NCBI GenBank assembly: GCA_963932465.1
Contig: OZ010786.1
Span: 269,732,411-269,796,410 of the forward strand
Direction: 5' to 3'
Source: Maratus speciosus
Taxonomy: Eukaryota; Arthropoda; Arachnida; Araneae; Salticidae
Length of the DNA stretch: 64,000 bases
Shown here: one piece after another, positions 1 to 12,099 of the stretch
Position numbering within the stretch: position 1 is the first letter of the stretch
Layout of the letters: every line of letters begins with the position of its first letter
Position numbers and translations under genes: made by a program
Notes under the pieces: model-generated
What the model was told of the DNA's origin: nothing
What the model saw: the letters and a program-made list of their open reading frames with translations, nothing else
Database searches by the model: none

Positions 1-1522
1 AATATTGTAATAATTATGTAAAACTTTATAAATACTAGAGATACTTAACATTTATGAAAATTATTAACTGCATTTTATACTAAATAGCTAACATTACTTC
101 AAATTAATTATTAAACATTCAACTCTCTAATTAGGAACATATTATACATTTTTAAGCCTTAATTATTAAAATGATAATAATTCATTTTAGAAAGAAAAAG
201 GGACAGGATGCTAGTTCAAAAAACGGACACTATTTCATGAGGAAATATATTAGTAATGTGTTTAGTAATGATGTAAGAAAAAAAAAAGAATATTTTTTAG
301 CATTATAAGTAAAGTGTCCTTAATTTTTAATAATTTTATGAATAACAAATTGAAAAATACAATTAAATAACATATTTTAATAATATCCTGTTTTTTCTAA
401 AGAAATAAAGTTCTATATTTTTGCAAGATTTTTTCCACATGAATTTAGAATACTGTTGAATGGGGAAGTTTTTTACAAGAAATCTCTGGCTACAACTACA
501 GGTAAATTTCAACTTTTTTTTTCTTTTTTTAAGGCAGGGTGCATTTTGCCAATTTGAAAAGGGGCATGGTGTGGTACCATTAAACAAAATGGCCTAGAAG
601 AAGCAGTATAAGTAATTACAGAATTAATAAAAACTGCAAATAAGTAAAATTCATTAGTTAGTAGCACAAATAACAAAACTAACAAATATTATTTGCAGCT
701 CATTCTGCATTTGTATTTAGGAAAATTTCTGTAAACCACCAAAATCTATACTTACACACATGTACGTGTATGCTAACGAAAAAAAAAAAAAAAAAAAAAA
801 GAAAGAAAGAAAAAAATTAAAATGAGTTAAATCCATTCATATAGAATAAATATAAGTTAGCTACTAATATCTGAAATCTCAAAATATTTAAGTAACAGCA
901 TTATTACCTCTATTAGCTTTCAATGGTTCAATTTTTTAATATATATGAGTTACAAAAAAAAAAAAAAAAAAAAAAATAATAATAATAAACATTTATTCAA
1001 CCTATACCAAAGAAGCTCTTGCTGTGCTTAGCATTTTTATACCAATTATTTCTTTTTCTCTTATGCATTCATTTACAATTTAGCTGCTGAGCAGATGTCA
1101 TTCTTTCATTCTTCTTTAACTTGAGATTGCTATTAATTACTATTTATTCTTTTACTTGTAGAAATGTAATTATACTTGCTATGTGTATTTTATATAAAAT
1201 AATGCATAAATTGATTACCTAAAGGAAATTATGACATTGCAAATTATGTTAGATTTAAATATCATTTTTAAATGAAACTGTTTTAATTTGGATAAAAACT
1301 TAAAAACAATGCCTTTTACAAACTCAACTGTTTTTAATTTTTTTACAATAATAATGAATTAAGCTTAGAAACAATTATTTAAAGCTCTTTTTTTGTTTAT
1401 TAATAAGTCAAAATACCTGTAGAAACTTTCAAATTATGTTCATGTTAGATTTTAATACTTTTTTTTTTGACATTTTAAACATTTAGAAAATTTTTGATTT
1501 TAATTAATGATTTTTTTTTAAA
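1..1522. other. AT-rich non-coding stretch
   Basis: No gene is supported here. The open frames are short, lysine- or phenylalanine-rich and have no recognisable domain. The stretch holds an A-run at 779-800 and another at 954-976 that grades into AAT units. Confidence 0.7.
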
Positions 1523-1572
1523 AATCGGTTGATTAAAATCATGATTTAATCGCTGATTTAAATCAACCGATT
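1523..1572. repeat. Short perfect inverted repeat
   Basis: Arms of 12 bp (AATCGGTTGATT at 1523-1534, AATCAACCGATT at 1561-1572) flank a 26-bp loop that itself contains further TGATTTAA-type words. This is probably a fragment of an interspersed element. Its family is not identified. Confidence 0.55.
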
Positions 1573-1790
1573 AAAATCGTTGACACCCTACCATCCACAG
1601 CCAAATATGTTTTCTAATTCTTTTAAACAGTCCTGTATTTGATCTGTAGATTGATATATATATACTATATAATGGAAAAATTTAGTTTATCAAGGAAACG
1701 CATAACAGGTTGAAATTCTCTTTCAGCAATTTATACTAATATATGGAAACATACTTAAATAATTTTGTACAACACTGCAGTTTACCTAGA

Positions 1791-2068
1791 ACCTTTATTA
1801 CACGCCACTATTTAGTTAAAATTTTATTCAAGCTAAAACACTCTTAAAACTGCAGAAATTACATTTCCAGAAATTATAATTATGAGATGGCAACGTATCC
1901 AATTCTTTGCGTGACCCTGTATATCATTTTATCTATATACTACAAACATTTCTTAGTAAATTAAATACAGTGCAGCGTTAAAATGCATAACTTATTTAAA
2001 AACCTCCTTTAAGCAATACCCAGTAACCCTTTCGAATACTTTTGTATATTCCTGTATATGAATTATAG
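1791..2068 (+). repeat. Family C interspersed repeat, copy 1
   Basis: This segment aligns by eye with 9131-9420. Shared words include CACTATTTAG, ACATTTCCAG, TATCATTTTATCTATAT and ACAAACATTTCTTAG. The copies are clearly diverged, which indicates old insertions. No open frame is present. The recurring CCTGTATAT and CCCTGTAAATGA words link it loosely to family B. Confidence 0.6.
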
Positions 2069-2074
2069 CATATA

Positions 2075-2115
2075 CTAGCAGGCTACACCCGCTTCGCTGG
2101 TCCATTTTTCAAATG
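2075..2115 (-). mobile_element. Helitron-like 3' terminus
   Basis: On the minus strand the sequence runs through ACCAGCGAAGCGGGT, which can form a short hairpin, and ends CTAG followed by T. A 3'-proximal hairpin and a CTRR end before T are Helitron hallmarks. No Rep/helicase coding is seen, so this is at most a non-autonomous end. It resembles the terminus at 27361-27397. Confidence 0.35.
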
Positions 2116-3353
2116 ATCATTGATCAAACAAAATTATGAATTCGACCTTGTATTTTAAATTAATATGGACCTTCACCGGGAAAATCTTTCCGCATTGGCT
2201 GAATACTATGCGAACGCTATTTAGCTATTATAATATCTTATGGGTTAGGCAAAATTCGGACTATTCAGAAGAAATTCTTTTTACAGTATATATTTAAAGT
2301 AGAGGTTGGGAAGAAAATACGGCCGTTGTGATAATCAGAAATGTTAAAATGTTTTCTAGTCACCACACTACTAAAAGGAGAGATAATTACAATGATTGCA
2401 GAGAGTGACCACTGAACATTACTTATGTTCGGATTATTCACTTTCGTTTGATAGTTCTTGAACTCCGGGCTTCTCAGCTTGGTGCTATGTGTGGTTCTGG
2501 TAGCTTAAATACAATTTCTCTCTACGTTGCATTATATTTTGTAATACACGTCTTCTAGCAGGCCTACTGTAGTTTTCTATCTTCGGATTACAGCAGAGTA
2601 AATACGGTAAAAAAAAAAATGTAATAAATTGTTTGCACACAAAAAGTCTTTAACTTTCATTAAAAGAAATGTGAATCACATAAAAGTGGATTTTTAAAAA
2701 TGAAGTGTTTGAATAAAATTAAAATAATGTCATTTCCATTACCATTTCCTTTATATATATATACCACTTGCAATTATGTAACTGTTGACCTGAAAAAAAA
2801 ACTCGAAAACTCATTATGATAGAAAAATAAACCTCTTGTTTTCATCCAGTCAAAATCTTCCCAATCGTCCATAATCGGGTGCACAGCTAAGTTTTACGGC
2901 AAACATTAGAAGGGTTTGCAAACTATATGGTTACGAATTTACCAGAATTAACACACGTAAATCATACGTAATTATGCGCCAGACTACATCCCATTAAATA
3001 AAGTCAAATTGCTGTTGGCTGAATTATAGATCTTTCGCCAAAAATACTCTTTGTAAATGACAAATAAAGTCAGTTATACAAAACTTAATAACCTAACGTT
3101 ACAATATAACGAAATAATCTTTTTGATGCACCGAAGACCTTTTTTCATTTCTCTAAAGAGTGCAATAACACGGAGAAATAAATACATTTTTTATTTTTAA
3201 AATTACATTATTCTTCAGTCTGCTGCCTAAATAAACCTAAAATCGTTAATTTTTTCCTCAGTTTAGCGAATAGGATTGTGCGTCAGAAGAACTTGCTTTA
3301 TAATGATTTCTATTTTCATTTTATCTGCATTTCAGGTACTTTTTTTCTTATCT
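2116..3353. other. Non-coding stretch, nothing recognised
   Basis: AT-rich sequence without a supported gene or repeat boundary. It may be the body of the element ending at 2075, but no second end was found. Confidence 0.5.
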
Positions 3354-3402
3354 AGGCTAAAATGATAAATCAACAAATATTGTTGATTTATCATTTTAGC
3401 CT
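3354..3402. repeat. 49-bp near-perfect palindrome
   Basis: A left arm of 22 bp (3354-3375) is the exact reverse complement of 3381-3402, with a 5-base centre (AATAT). The arms begin AGGCTAAAATGATAAATC. It would form a very stable cruciform or RNA hairpin. No flanking target duplication is obvious. Confidence 0.85.
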
Positions 3403-3917
3403 TCCACCAGCCACCATTGGAATTTCAAATTTTTTTCCCAAGTATTTATTTTTTAGTGACAGTAAAATAACTGCAAATAAACATATATATAATAGTAAAT
3501 CTTCTGTTCTCCGTTTGCTTCATAATGAAAAACCATAAAATTACTAATAGCTAAGTACAAATTTCAAGCAATCTGCTACAATCGCGATCACTGTCTGACA
3601 GTCACTGTCTGATCACTGATCTGACTCTTTCAAATATAAAAGAAACATCTAAATAGTTCAGTAAATACACTAATTAACAGGTAACATGATTACGGAAGAT
3701 TAATCCAATATCAAAAACCTTAAAAAAAAAACTGAAAATGGGATGACGAATTAAAAAGACAATCGAAAATGTATTTCAGTAAGCAATTTTTATTGCTAAA
3801 TATTTTCTTTTGTGGTATTAATAACGCAAAATTGCATAAATTTTCTTAAGAATAATCTTTAGTACTTAACATTTGAAACAGTAGATTTTTCTAAAAGAAA
3901 AATTGGCGATATATGTT

Positions 3918-3959
<42 letters not shown>

Positions 3960-5087
3960 AGAGAGTGGACAATATTTGTTGATCTGAGTTCGAGGTTATA
4001 AAAGTCATAAGTTTGGGGAAAAACAAAATAGCATGTATCCGTAGTAAAGTACACGAAAAATATTTTAAATATCTGAAATTAAATTATTTATAATATGTGT
4101 GTGTGTGTGGGGGGGGGGGGGCAAACGTTTGCATTAAAATTTAAATATTTGACTCCACTTTTATAATATTAACTGCTATTTATGTAATATTATTATTTTT
4201 ATAATTACATCTGCTAGTTTTTTTTTCTGTAAGAGATACATAATAATAATAATAATAAAAATTGTTACTCACAAGGAAGGTCTCCTTAAAACGCATACTC
4301 AAAATATTTTGAAAAAGGAAATGCTAATAAAATGACTCATGTATGTAAAAAAGATCGGTAAAAATACAGCGGTCGAATCGCAGTAGAAAATCTGTAAAAA
4401 ATTATTTTTTCGAGTATTTGGCGCGAACAGACGAACGCTCGACGCTCTTTGGGCGAATCAATAGGTTTCCTCGCCAAATGCAAGAGATTGAAATGCATTT
4501 ATAAATTCCTTGTTAAATAAGTAATTAAATGCCTAATGCTCAATGAATTTAAACTTAAACTGTGGATTAGTTTACTATTTTTGCTGTAATCTTATATAAT
4601 ATATGCAAATTGCGTGCTACTTGTAGTGAGGTATTTAATTTTATACGGTGTCACCGGCTGGATAAGTTTTAAGGGTATTTTAATTAAGAATGCTATCATT
4701 AAACATTTCGATATTAAATTGTTGTTTCCATGGCAATAAAACTCTCTTGTTGTCTCTGACACTAACAATATCGAAGTCAAATTGCCAATGCTCAGAATCG
4801 GACCTTAATTTGAGTTTGAAACACTTTTAATCCATTTAAATTTCATTGTAAACGGCATAAATACGATCGTTAAATTTCATTGTTACATATATAAATGTAT
4901 ATGACAAAACTGCAGTTATAAATATGTACTTATTTAAGTTAAACTTACTTAAACTAACTTCGTATCAAGAGTTGAAAAAGTTTTTCTTAAAGAGTATTTA
5001 TCATAGTATTATTAAAAATTTTATCGTGTCGCCATCCAGCGCTAAATCGCAAAAAATGAAATTTTCATTATTTTTTTAGGAATGCTA
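3403..5087. other. Non-coding stretch with microsatellites
   Basis: Contains a 38-base A-run at 3919-3956 followed by GA units, and a (TG)n run passing into about 13 G at 4095-4121. Nothing else recognised. Confidence 0.6.
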
Positions 5088-5290
5088 AATAGAGGTTCTG
5101 CCCATTTTTTTATTACCCGACTACGGCAAAGCCAAAGGAGGGTTATGATTTTGACAGGCTATGTATGTATGTATGTATGTATGTATGTATGTATGTATGT
5201 ATGTTCATCTGTTCCCTCGTAACTTCTAAACCACTAATCAGAATTCGACAAATGACATATCATTAGAAGCGTCTTAATTGTCCGCTGGTT
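5088..5290 (+). repeat. Interspersed repeat with (ATGT)n microsatellite
   Basis: The block ACCCGACTACGGCAAAGCC leads into eleven ATGT units at 5161-5204 and then TTCATCTGTTCCCTCG. This arrangement, a conserved head fused to a tetranucleotide run, looks like a dispersed arthropod repeat. The class is not assigned. Confidence 0.45.
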
Positions 5291-6264
5291 ATAGGCTATA
5301 TAGATTTTCACCAAATTCAATGTGGCGCCTTCTAGCGGACAAAATATACAGAGTAAAAAAATAAAGTTAAGCTAGATATGCCGTGTTTGGTATCATTTTA
5401 AAGCGCTTCACTTCAAAACCATAGAGGGTTTGTTTATAAGTGCCTTGGATCATAATAAGTTGCTTAAAAATCCACATGACAGTCAATCGTTAGCAGAATT
5501 AGATAGATTAAGAAATCTTCCTAGGTCATCTTAATACATGAAACCTTCAATCTACATTACACATTTACACATTACACTAACGACCTCATCCACTAATCGG
5601 TCCATTACCCATTTGCTGCCATCGACGGATATGTGCGTCACTACTACCAAATACTGGAAGCGTCATACGTCAAAAAATAAAGTTAAGATAAATATGCCGT
5701 GTTTGGTATCATTCAAAAGCGCTTTACTTGTACATTTTGAATATATCTATATATTACTAGCATTTGCTTGTGACTTTACCTGTATTCATGGGGTACTTTT
5801 ATACTTTTTCAGCGTAGTTTTTTGTCGTAGTTGGGTTTTAGTTTTTTTACTTTATCTTGTTATGGATATATATATATTTATGAGAAGAATATTCTATAAT
5901 TTTTTTCAAATAATGCTGACCATGCGCTTATGGGGAATTTCCTTGATATCATTTTATCAATTTTCAGATGCATTTTTCTTAACCTGATGCAAAAGATAAA
6001 TCGCCAAATATTATTTCAATTGCAATATTTCAACTGAGTAATTCTTTAAGTATTACGAACATTCTCTTTCATGTTTAAATTAAATATATTCGTTTTTTAA
6101 TATTAACACTCATTAAAATGGATTTCTTTTTTTTTTCTTTTTTAAAGATTTTAAATAAAATTAGTAACAGTTTTTTGTCTTTTATTTTTCTAGGTGTAAT
6201 AGCCGTTTCAATTTTTTCAACAACAAAAAACTTCGCCAAGAAATAAAATGGTAACCTTATCGTC
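5291..6264. other. Non-coding stretch with a local direct duplication
   Basis: The segments 5354-5418 and 5671-5733 share AATAAAGTTAAG, ATATGCCGTGTTTGGTATC and AAGCGCTT and are a diverged direct repeat about 317 bp apart. A 149-codon frame (5538-5987) crosses the second copy, but it has no domain and is not called. Confidence 0.5.
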
Positions 6265-6450
6265 AAAATAACAGAATTTTCCGTCATACTTCTATAACTA
6301 ATCTAGGTAGAATGATGAGTTATAGCTTAAAACCTTCCCTGAAACGATGCCTGCCTACCTAACGGTATAAGTTCCGTAAAAATCCATGCAGTAGAACTCG
6401 AAATCTAGGCGTTCGGAACGAAATTTCCGTTTGGATTTTATATATATGAT
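6265..6450 (+). repeat. Diverged copy of the 381-bp repeat
   Basis: Matches 6918-7086 with scattered differences: TAACTAATCTAGGTAGAATG, AGCTTAAAACCTTCCCTG, CGAAATTTCCGTTTGGATT. It ends in an ATAGATAATAG-rich simple repeat (6448-6505). Confidence 0.7.
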
Positions 6451-6705
6451 AGATAATAGAATAGATAATAGATTTTATATATATAATAGAATAGATAATA
6501 GATTATGTGTTATGAACTATCTCAAAGTTTAAAACAGATCGCATTGTTAGATTTCTAATTTTAACAATATCGCGTTATGTTAGTTCCACATTCCACCACC
6601 AGGGAGCGCACTCTATTCTTAACGAAAGCGTATCTGAACGAAACTCCTTCATGCAACCTTTCCGTAGATACATGAATCGGGAGGGTGGCGGTCTTAACCA
6701 ATAAT

Positions 6706-7086
6706 TTAAGATAATTGCTGAAATTACTACGAAAAATATTTTAAAGGGTCTATACGCGGGCCCCTAATAGAGTTAGAGGAAATCGGAAGACGGCAAAATA
6801 ATCGCGGGGAAAAGTTTGCTTGGGTGCTTCGGAGCTACTTTTGGCGCGAGATCTAAGCTCTACGACCAATAGGAGCCCAGATATTTAAGGAAATATGAAG
6901 TAACAAAGTCCAAAATAATAGAATTTTCCGTAATAATTCTATAACTAATCTAGGTAGAATGGTGTGTTATAGCTTAAAACCTTCCCTGGAACGATACCTA
7001 TCTAACGGTATAAGTTCCGTAAAAATCCATGCGGTAGAACTCGAAATCTCGGCGTTCGGAACGAAATTTCCGTTTGGATTATATAT
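6706..7086 (+). repeat. 381-bp duplicated block, copy 1
   Basis: Base-for-base identical by eye to 11716-12096. It contains a small GC-rich core (TATACGCGGGCCCCTAATAG, then CGGCAAAATAATCGCGGGGA). The following TATATAAAATCCAAGTCTCT (7092-7111) resembles the AT-rich start of Helitron-like elements. No coding capacity. Confidence 0.85.
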
Positions 7087-7499
7087 CTATTTATATAAAA
7101 TCCAAGTCTCTGTGTGTCCCTCACTATTCCGGTAGGACCGCCTCATTGAAATGAGTAATTGTTGAAAAATATTAATGCAGGGTTACCAGAGTAGCGCCAA
7201 ATGTTAGTCAACTTGGCGATAGCTGGCTAATTTGGCGAAATTCCCATTTAAAACCATTAATCTTTCATAATGGAGGTCACCGAAATTTAATTTAAACTCC
7301 ACTCTTTTAAGATATTTTTTGAAATCTATGGGTGAGAATTTAAAGTACATCTTTACATCTTCCTCCCGATGCTACTAATAAAATAACCGCCAATAGACAA
7401 CGGTGTACTGTGTGAGCTCCTAACTGCGAGATTTTAATGTGCTTTAGGTACTTTTCCAGTATATGTGCCTTGGCGAAAAAGGAAATTTGGTAATATATT

Positions 7500-8066
7500 T
7501 TCCGGGAATCTATTCACTGTTTCACTTTATATACACACGCATGTTTTTCGATATTTATACGATTTATTTAACTTGAAAAAGCCGTTTCTCTAATTTTATA
7601 CAGAAACAGATGTAATTTGTACATAAAAACATCAATAATATACATATAAAACAAACAAAAATGCTCATCAAATTTGTTTTCATAGCTGTTTATATGATTT
7701 GACAACAAATCTTGATATTTTTCCGTTATACGGACACCATGCCAAAATGCATGCTAATGCGTCAATTATTTCAAAATGCTAAAAGATATTTGTAATTTTA
7801 TGCCAGCAGTTTAATTTGAGTTTTAATTTATTGCTTTATTTTATAGCAGTTATTTGTTTACTTATTTTAAGTATATATTTGTGATTTGATGAAATAGTTC
7901 GTAAAAGTCTGGAATTTTCAAATGTTATATTTTTTAAATGCTCACTTTAGTATCGACAATGGTTTTTCTTTTATTTTTCAAATGCTTCAATTCACGATTT
8001 TGCGCCAACTATTACGCTTGGCGACAATGGTGTCCGCATAACGGAAAAGTACCCAAATCTCACTTT
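7500..8066 (+). repeat. Family F repeat, copy 1, split by a TIR element
   Basis: The flanks 7590-7712 and 8055-8110 match an uninterrupted stretch at 10250-10430 (for example CAAATTTGTTTTCATAGCTG and CTCACTTTCTGATGCCC), so the middle segment is a later insertion. The outer limits are approximate. Confidence 0.55.
7713..8054. mobile_element. Family D TIR element (MITE), copy 1
   Basis: A 342-bp element with inverted ends (TTTTCCGTTATACGGACACC against GGTGTCCGCATAACGGAAAA). It is flanked by the 6-bp direct repeat AAATCT at 7707-7712 and 8055-8060. The empty site is seen in the family F copy near 10385, which confirms insertion. Non-coding and presumably mobilised in trans. A 6-bp duplication is unlike Tc1/mariner (TA), PIF (3 bp) or hAT (8 bp). 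The superfamily is left open. Confidence 0.8.
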
Positions 8067-8468
8067 CTGATGCCCAAATTACACCAAGCTTTTTTAAAAA
8101 AATGCCAAAGGCCCTACAGTGGAAAAGTACCAAACTGTCTATTATTTTGCGTTATCCATGTTATAATTTGTACTATATGCAAGGGGAGTGGAGCGAAGAG
8201 TTCAAACATTAGATATTAAAGTTTCGGCACAGATGACATATACGCCCCATATTGGCGCGATTTTTTTCTGATGCCCAAATTACACCAAGCTTTTTTAAAA
8301 AAAATGCCAAAGGCCCTACAGTGGAAAAGTACCAAACTGTCTATTATTTTGCGCTATCCGTGTTATAGTTTGTACTATATGCAAGGGGAGTGGAGCGAAG
8401 AGTTTAAACATTATATATTAAAGTTTCGGCACAGATATCATATACGCCCCATATTGGCGCGATTTTTT
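8067..8468 (+). repeat. Two tandem 201-bp units
   Basis: Units 8067-8267 and 8268-8468 are nearly identical, each starting CTGATGCCCAAATTACACC and ending at the CGCGATTTTTTT tract. The unit includes AGGGGAGTGGAGCGAAGAG. It is probably an internal duplication within family F. Open frames of 77-93 codons here are by-products of the duplication. Confidence 0.85.
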
Positions 8469-8638
8469 TCTGACGCCAATGTCATATACACAACGGGTAC
8501 TTAACTGGCGCCAAAGTGTCGTAATTTTGCTTGATATGGTAATCCGGATGTTGTTGTTTATGCTGTTGATGTTTTTGCCAAATTGGCGTCGGAAAAAAAA
8601 TCGCGCCAATGTATGATAACGTATATGAAAACTGTGCC
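8428..8638. mobile_element. Family E TIR element, copy 3
   Basis: Inverted ends GGCACAGATATCATATACG and CGTATATGAAAACTGTGCC enclose inner inverted blocks (TTGGCGCGATTTTTTTCTGA and the GGCGTCGGAAAAAAAATCGC side). Interior words match 9621-9869 in the opposite orientation. Non-coding. Confidence 0.6.
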
Positions 8639-8639
8639 A

Positions 8640-9130
8640 AAGTTTCTATAAGGTTTCTATAAGTTTCTATAAAGCAGTATAAGCAATATAATTAAGAATA
8701 AAATAAATGCAAATTAAGACTAAAGAAGAAAGAAAAATCATGCGTTAAGCATAGAATATGAAACACTTTCCAACACATCCTGAATGCTTTAACAAAACTT
8801 CGTTATTTAGGGAAATAAGGTAAATAAGATAACGTTACTTCTTAAATATCCCGTCGACCAATTTCGCCAAATTATATAAATCGCCAAATCAATAGTAAAA
8901 CATTAATAAAAATACAAATAAAACGTCGAATTAATGGTTTTATTGGCCATTATTGGCATTTAATTAATTAATTAATGGCAACCATTATTGGCAATTAATC
9001 TTACAATTTGGCGACAGTAATTTGGTCGACGGGATAACTTAGAAGTACCAAGATAACTAAGTAAAAATTTTAGAAATCGCATAAAAAAATTTAAAAATTG
9101 ATTTCAGCAGTTACCGTCCATAGCCAATAG
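8640..9130. other. AT-rich stretch with nothing recognised
   Basis: Contains a TTAA-type run at about 8960-8976 and TTTGGCGAC-type words shared with its surroundings. No gene. Confidence 0.5.
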
Positions 9131-9520
9131 TACCGTTATTACATGCCACTATTTAGCTAAAATTTAATTTAAACTACTCTTAAAACTACTGAAATCACAT
9201 TTCCAGATATTATCATCCATAGACGGTTATGGATCCAATTCTTTGCATAACCATGTATATCATTTTATCTATATTCCACAAACATTTCTTAGGAAACTAA
9301 ATGCAGTTCAGCGTAAAAATGCATAACTCCTTTAAACCCACCTTTAAGCAATTTACTCTCATACTCAGTAACCCTTAGGAATTCTTTTGTGTAGCCCTGC
9401 ATATGAATTGTAGCATTTATACACACAGTATAGTATGCATAAATGTAGTGAAACATAAAAGCGCATATCATAATTAAAAATGCATTTCTAGCAGTCATTG
9501 CTTATGTACAATATTTCGGA
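9131..9520 (+). repeat. Family C interspersed repeat, copy 2
   Basis: The first 290 bp match 1791-2068 and the last 100 bp (TATGCATAAATGTAGTGAA through ATTTCTAGCAGTCATTGC) match 12110-12200. It therefore joins the other two copies into one longer consensus. Confidence 0.6.
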
Positions 9521-9620
9521 GAAAAGTTTCTTGGCGAGAATGAAGTTCTTCCACGTATTTTCTGGCAACCTATTTACTGCTTCAAACTCACAAGCAATTT
9601 TTTCCATATGTATATAATTT

Positions 9621-9791
9621 GGCACAGATGTCATATACTTATGTCATATACATATATATTGCCACGATTTTTTTCCGACGCCAATTTGACGAAAACATCA
9701 ACAGCATAAACAACATTCGGGTTACCATTACAAGCAAAATAACGACACTTTGGCGCCAGTTAAGTACCCGGTGCGTATATGACATCGGCGT

Positions 9792-9837
<46 letters not shown>

Positions 9838-9869
9838 GCGCCAATATGGGCGTATATGACATCTGTGCC
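9621..9869. mobile_element. Family E TIR element, copy 1, with expanded poly-A
   Basis: Ends GGCACAGATGTCATATAC (9621-9638) and GTATATGACATCTGTGCC (9852-9869) are exact reverse complements over 18 bp. A 43-base A-run (9793-9835) lies inside the right arm where the sibling copy has only eight A. That makes homopolymer expansion, or a sequencing-length artefact, likely. Confidence 0.75.
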
Positions 9870-10445
9870 GACAATTTAATATAAAAAAAGCTATTTACCC
9901 ATTTTTATGAAGAAACAGAAGTAATTTTTGCACAGATGTCATATACGCATGAGAGTTGTCGTGATTTTTCTATGACGCCAATTTGGCAGAAATCTCGCTT
10001 TCGAATACCAGTTACTTATATATTTTTCAATTATTTGCTATCATTTTGAAAAGGAAATAACTATAAATAAATAAAAGTTTGAATAATAACTATAGAACCA
10101 AGCAGTTTATATAATTGAAAGACAGAAAATAAAAGTAAATAAACAATTTATTAATAAATAAAAAACAATAGCCGGGTTACCATAGCAGGCAAAATAACAC
10201 CATTTTGGCGCCAGTTAGGTATCCCGGTTCATATCTGAAATCTGTGCCGTAATTTGTACATTAAAAAAATTATATATAGTATTTAGAAACGATTTTTTTA
10301 TGCATATAAGTGCATATATAAACAAAGATAAAAGTTCATTAGATTTGTTTTCCTAGCTGTTCATATATTTTCACAACATATCTCACTTTCTGATGCCCGA
10401 ATCGCGTCAAGCTTTTTTTAAAAATGCGCTATAATGGAAAAGTAC
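9870..10445 (+). repeat. Family F repeat, copy 2
   Basis: Matches the flanks of the element at 7713-8054 without the insertion (AGATTTGTTTTCCTAGCTG, CTCACTTTCTGATGCCCGA, GCGTCAAGCTTTTTTTAAA), so it shows the empty site. It is itself interrupted by a family E copy. Confidence 0.55.
9929..10248. mobile_element. Family E TIR element, copy 2
   Basis: Starts GCACAGATGTCATATACGC and ends TCTGTGCC, with an inner CGCCAATTTGGC and a TTTTGGCGCCAGTTAGGTA block shared with the other E copies. More diverged and partly rearranged. Confidence 0.55.
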
Positions 10446-11660
10446 TTAAATAAATAATTAACAGAAATAACAAATTATACAAACTAAAACTTTTTATTTC
10501 GAGATCAAAGCATTGTTTTTAATTTCGATTAAAAATACATATATCCTTGGATAACTTCAATTGAAGTTTCACAGCTTAATATCTCATTCCATAAACCTAA
10601 ACAAACACAAGTGAGTCATTCATCGTGAAACGTCAAAAATATTAAATCATTGAGGCAATCATTCACAAAGTAAGTTCTCCAACAATCAATGGGCAATATT
10701 CTAATGACGTCATAGTAGGTAAAATGGTGGCGGTATAGTTTGTTTATGGTTTGTAATCACAAAGATTTAATTTTGCAATGTCTCTTAGTTACATTATTTT
10801 ATTGTCATATTTATAATCTCAGAACAAAAGCCTATTTTTTCATTATTTAGTTATTAAAGACGGAAAAAAATCATAAATGCATGATTTGAAAATTTTAAAT
10901 AATTTTCTTTCTTAATACTAAAAAATAACATCGGGAAGTAGTTTAAGTTAATAAGTTTAACTGTTTAATTCTGTTGTAATATGCAAAATATTATTAGATT
11001 TAGATTAGTATTTATTAGATTTCAGTACTCAACATCAGAGCCCGATTAAACTTTGAAGTTAGAGGAATTACAATGTCATTTCAGGACCTTTCTTTTGGAG
11101 AAGCTTTTCTAAATTCCATATATACATGGAAAATCTTCAGTGTTAGAAATATTATTTCTAGGACTGACATAACACGAGAACGGCCTGCAATTTTACACAA
11201 GTTTTTGAAAGCTACTTTATATCAGAAATTTTACTAAAAACAGGTTATTTTTTTTTGTTATAGAGGCCCACATTATTAGGATTATGACAAGTTGCAGCCA
11301 ATTTCGCCACCGTCGTAACCAAGATCGTGAAACACACACATATAATACCATATAATACCATTTCATGAAATCGTATACGATAATTTAATAGTTTTTAACC
11401 TTACTTCAAGTGTGTTATTTATTTATTTTTAAGGCTCAACAATCTAAATTGTCCAATATATGAATTAAAAAAAAATGTAAACAAAGATTGAATAGACATG
11501 ACCGCAAAAAGCCTCAAATCTGCATAACACTTGGAACCAAACTGTGCAGATTACTGTACACAGTTTTTCATAAATGTGTTTTCTTAAAATGTGTTATTTT
11601 CATCTATCACTGCGGAACAAGCGAGAAAACTCATATTCTTGCACATGAGTTGTATATATC
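10446..11660. other. Non-coding stretch, nothing recognised
   Basis: AT-rich, no domain-bearing frame, no clear repeat boundary. Short frames near 11488-11688 have no features of a protein. Confidence 0.55.
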
Positions 11661-11704
11661 TTTATATCTAAATTTCCGTCATTTTTGACGGGCTACCTTT
11701 CTAG
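11661..11704 (+). mobile_element. Helitron-like 3' terminus
   Basis: The sequence TTTTTGACGGGCTACC is followed by TTT and CTAG before T at 11705. It fits a CTRR-type end. The identical 381-bp block begins 12 bp further on, so the two may be parts of one element or adjacent insertions. Confidence 0.3.
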
Positions 11705-11715
11705 TATATAATAGA

Positions 11716-12096
11716 TTAAGATAATTGCTGAAATTACTACGAAAAATATTTTAAAGGGTCTATACGCGGGCCCCTAATAGAGTTAGAGGAAATCGGAAGA
11801 CGGCAAAATAATCGCGGGGAAAAGTTTGCTTGGGTGCTTCGGAGCTACTTTTGGCGCGAGATCTAAGCTCTACGACCAATAGGAGCCCAGATATTTAAGG
11901 AAATATGAAGTAACAAAGTCCAAAATAATAGAATTTTCCGTAATAATTCTATAACTAATCTAGGTAGAATGGTGTGTTATAGCTTAAAACCTTCCCTGGA
12001 ACGATACCTATCTAACGGTATAAGTTCCGTAAAAATCCATGCGGTAGAACTCGAAATCTCGGCGTTCGGAACGAAATTTCCGTTTGGATTATATAT
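11716..12096 (+). repeat. 381-bp duplicated block, copy 2
   Basis: Identical by eye to 6706-7086 over 381 bp with a constant offset of 5010. The flanks differ completely, which argues for recent transposition or gene conversion, not a segmental duplication of the region. Confidence 0.85.
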
Positions 12097-12099
12097 ATA

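Noticed and set aside
5538..5987. 149-codon open frame on the plus strand
   Set aside because: No domain, phenylalanine/isoleucine-rich, overlaps one arm of a local duplication, and no splice or promoter context. Expected by chance in AT-rich DNA.
9619..9879. 86-codon frame with a lysine run
   Set aside because: The lysines are the 43-base A-run inside a TIR element; no protein features.
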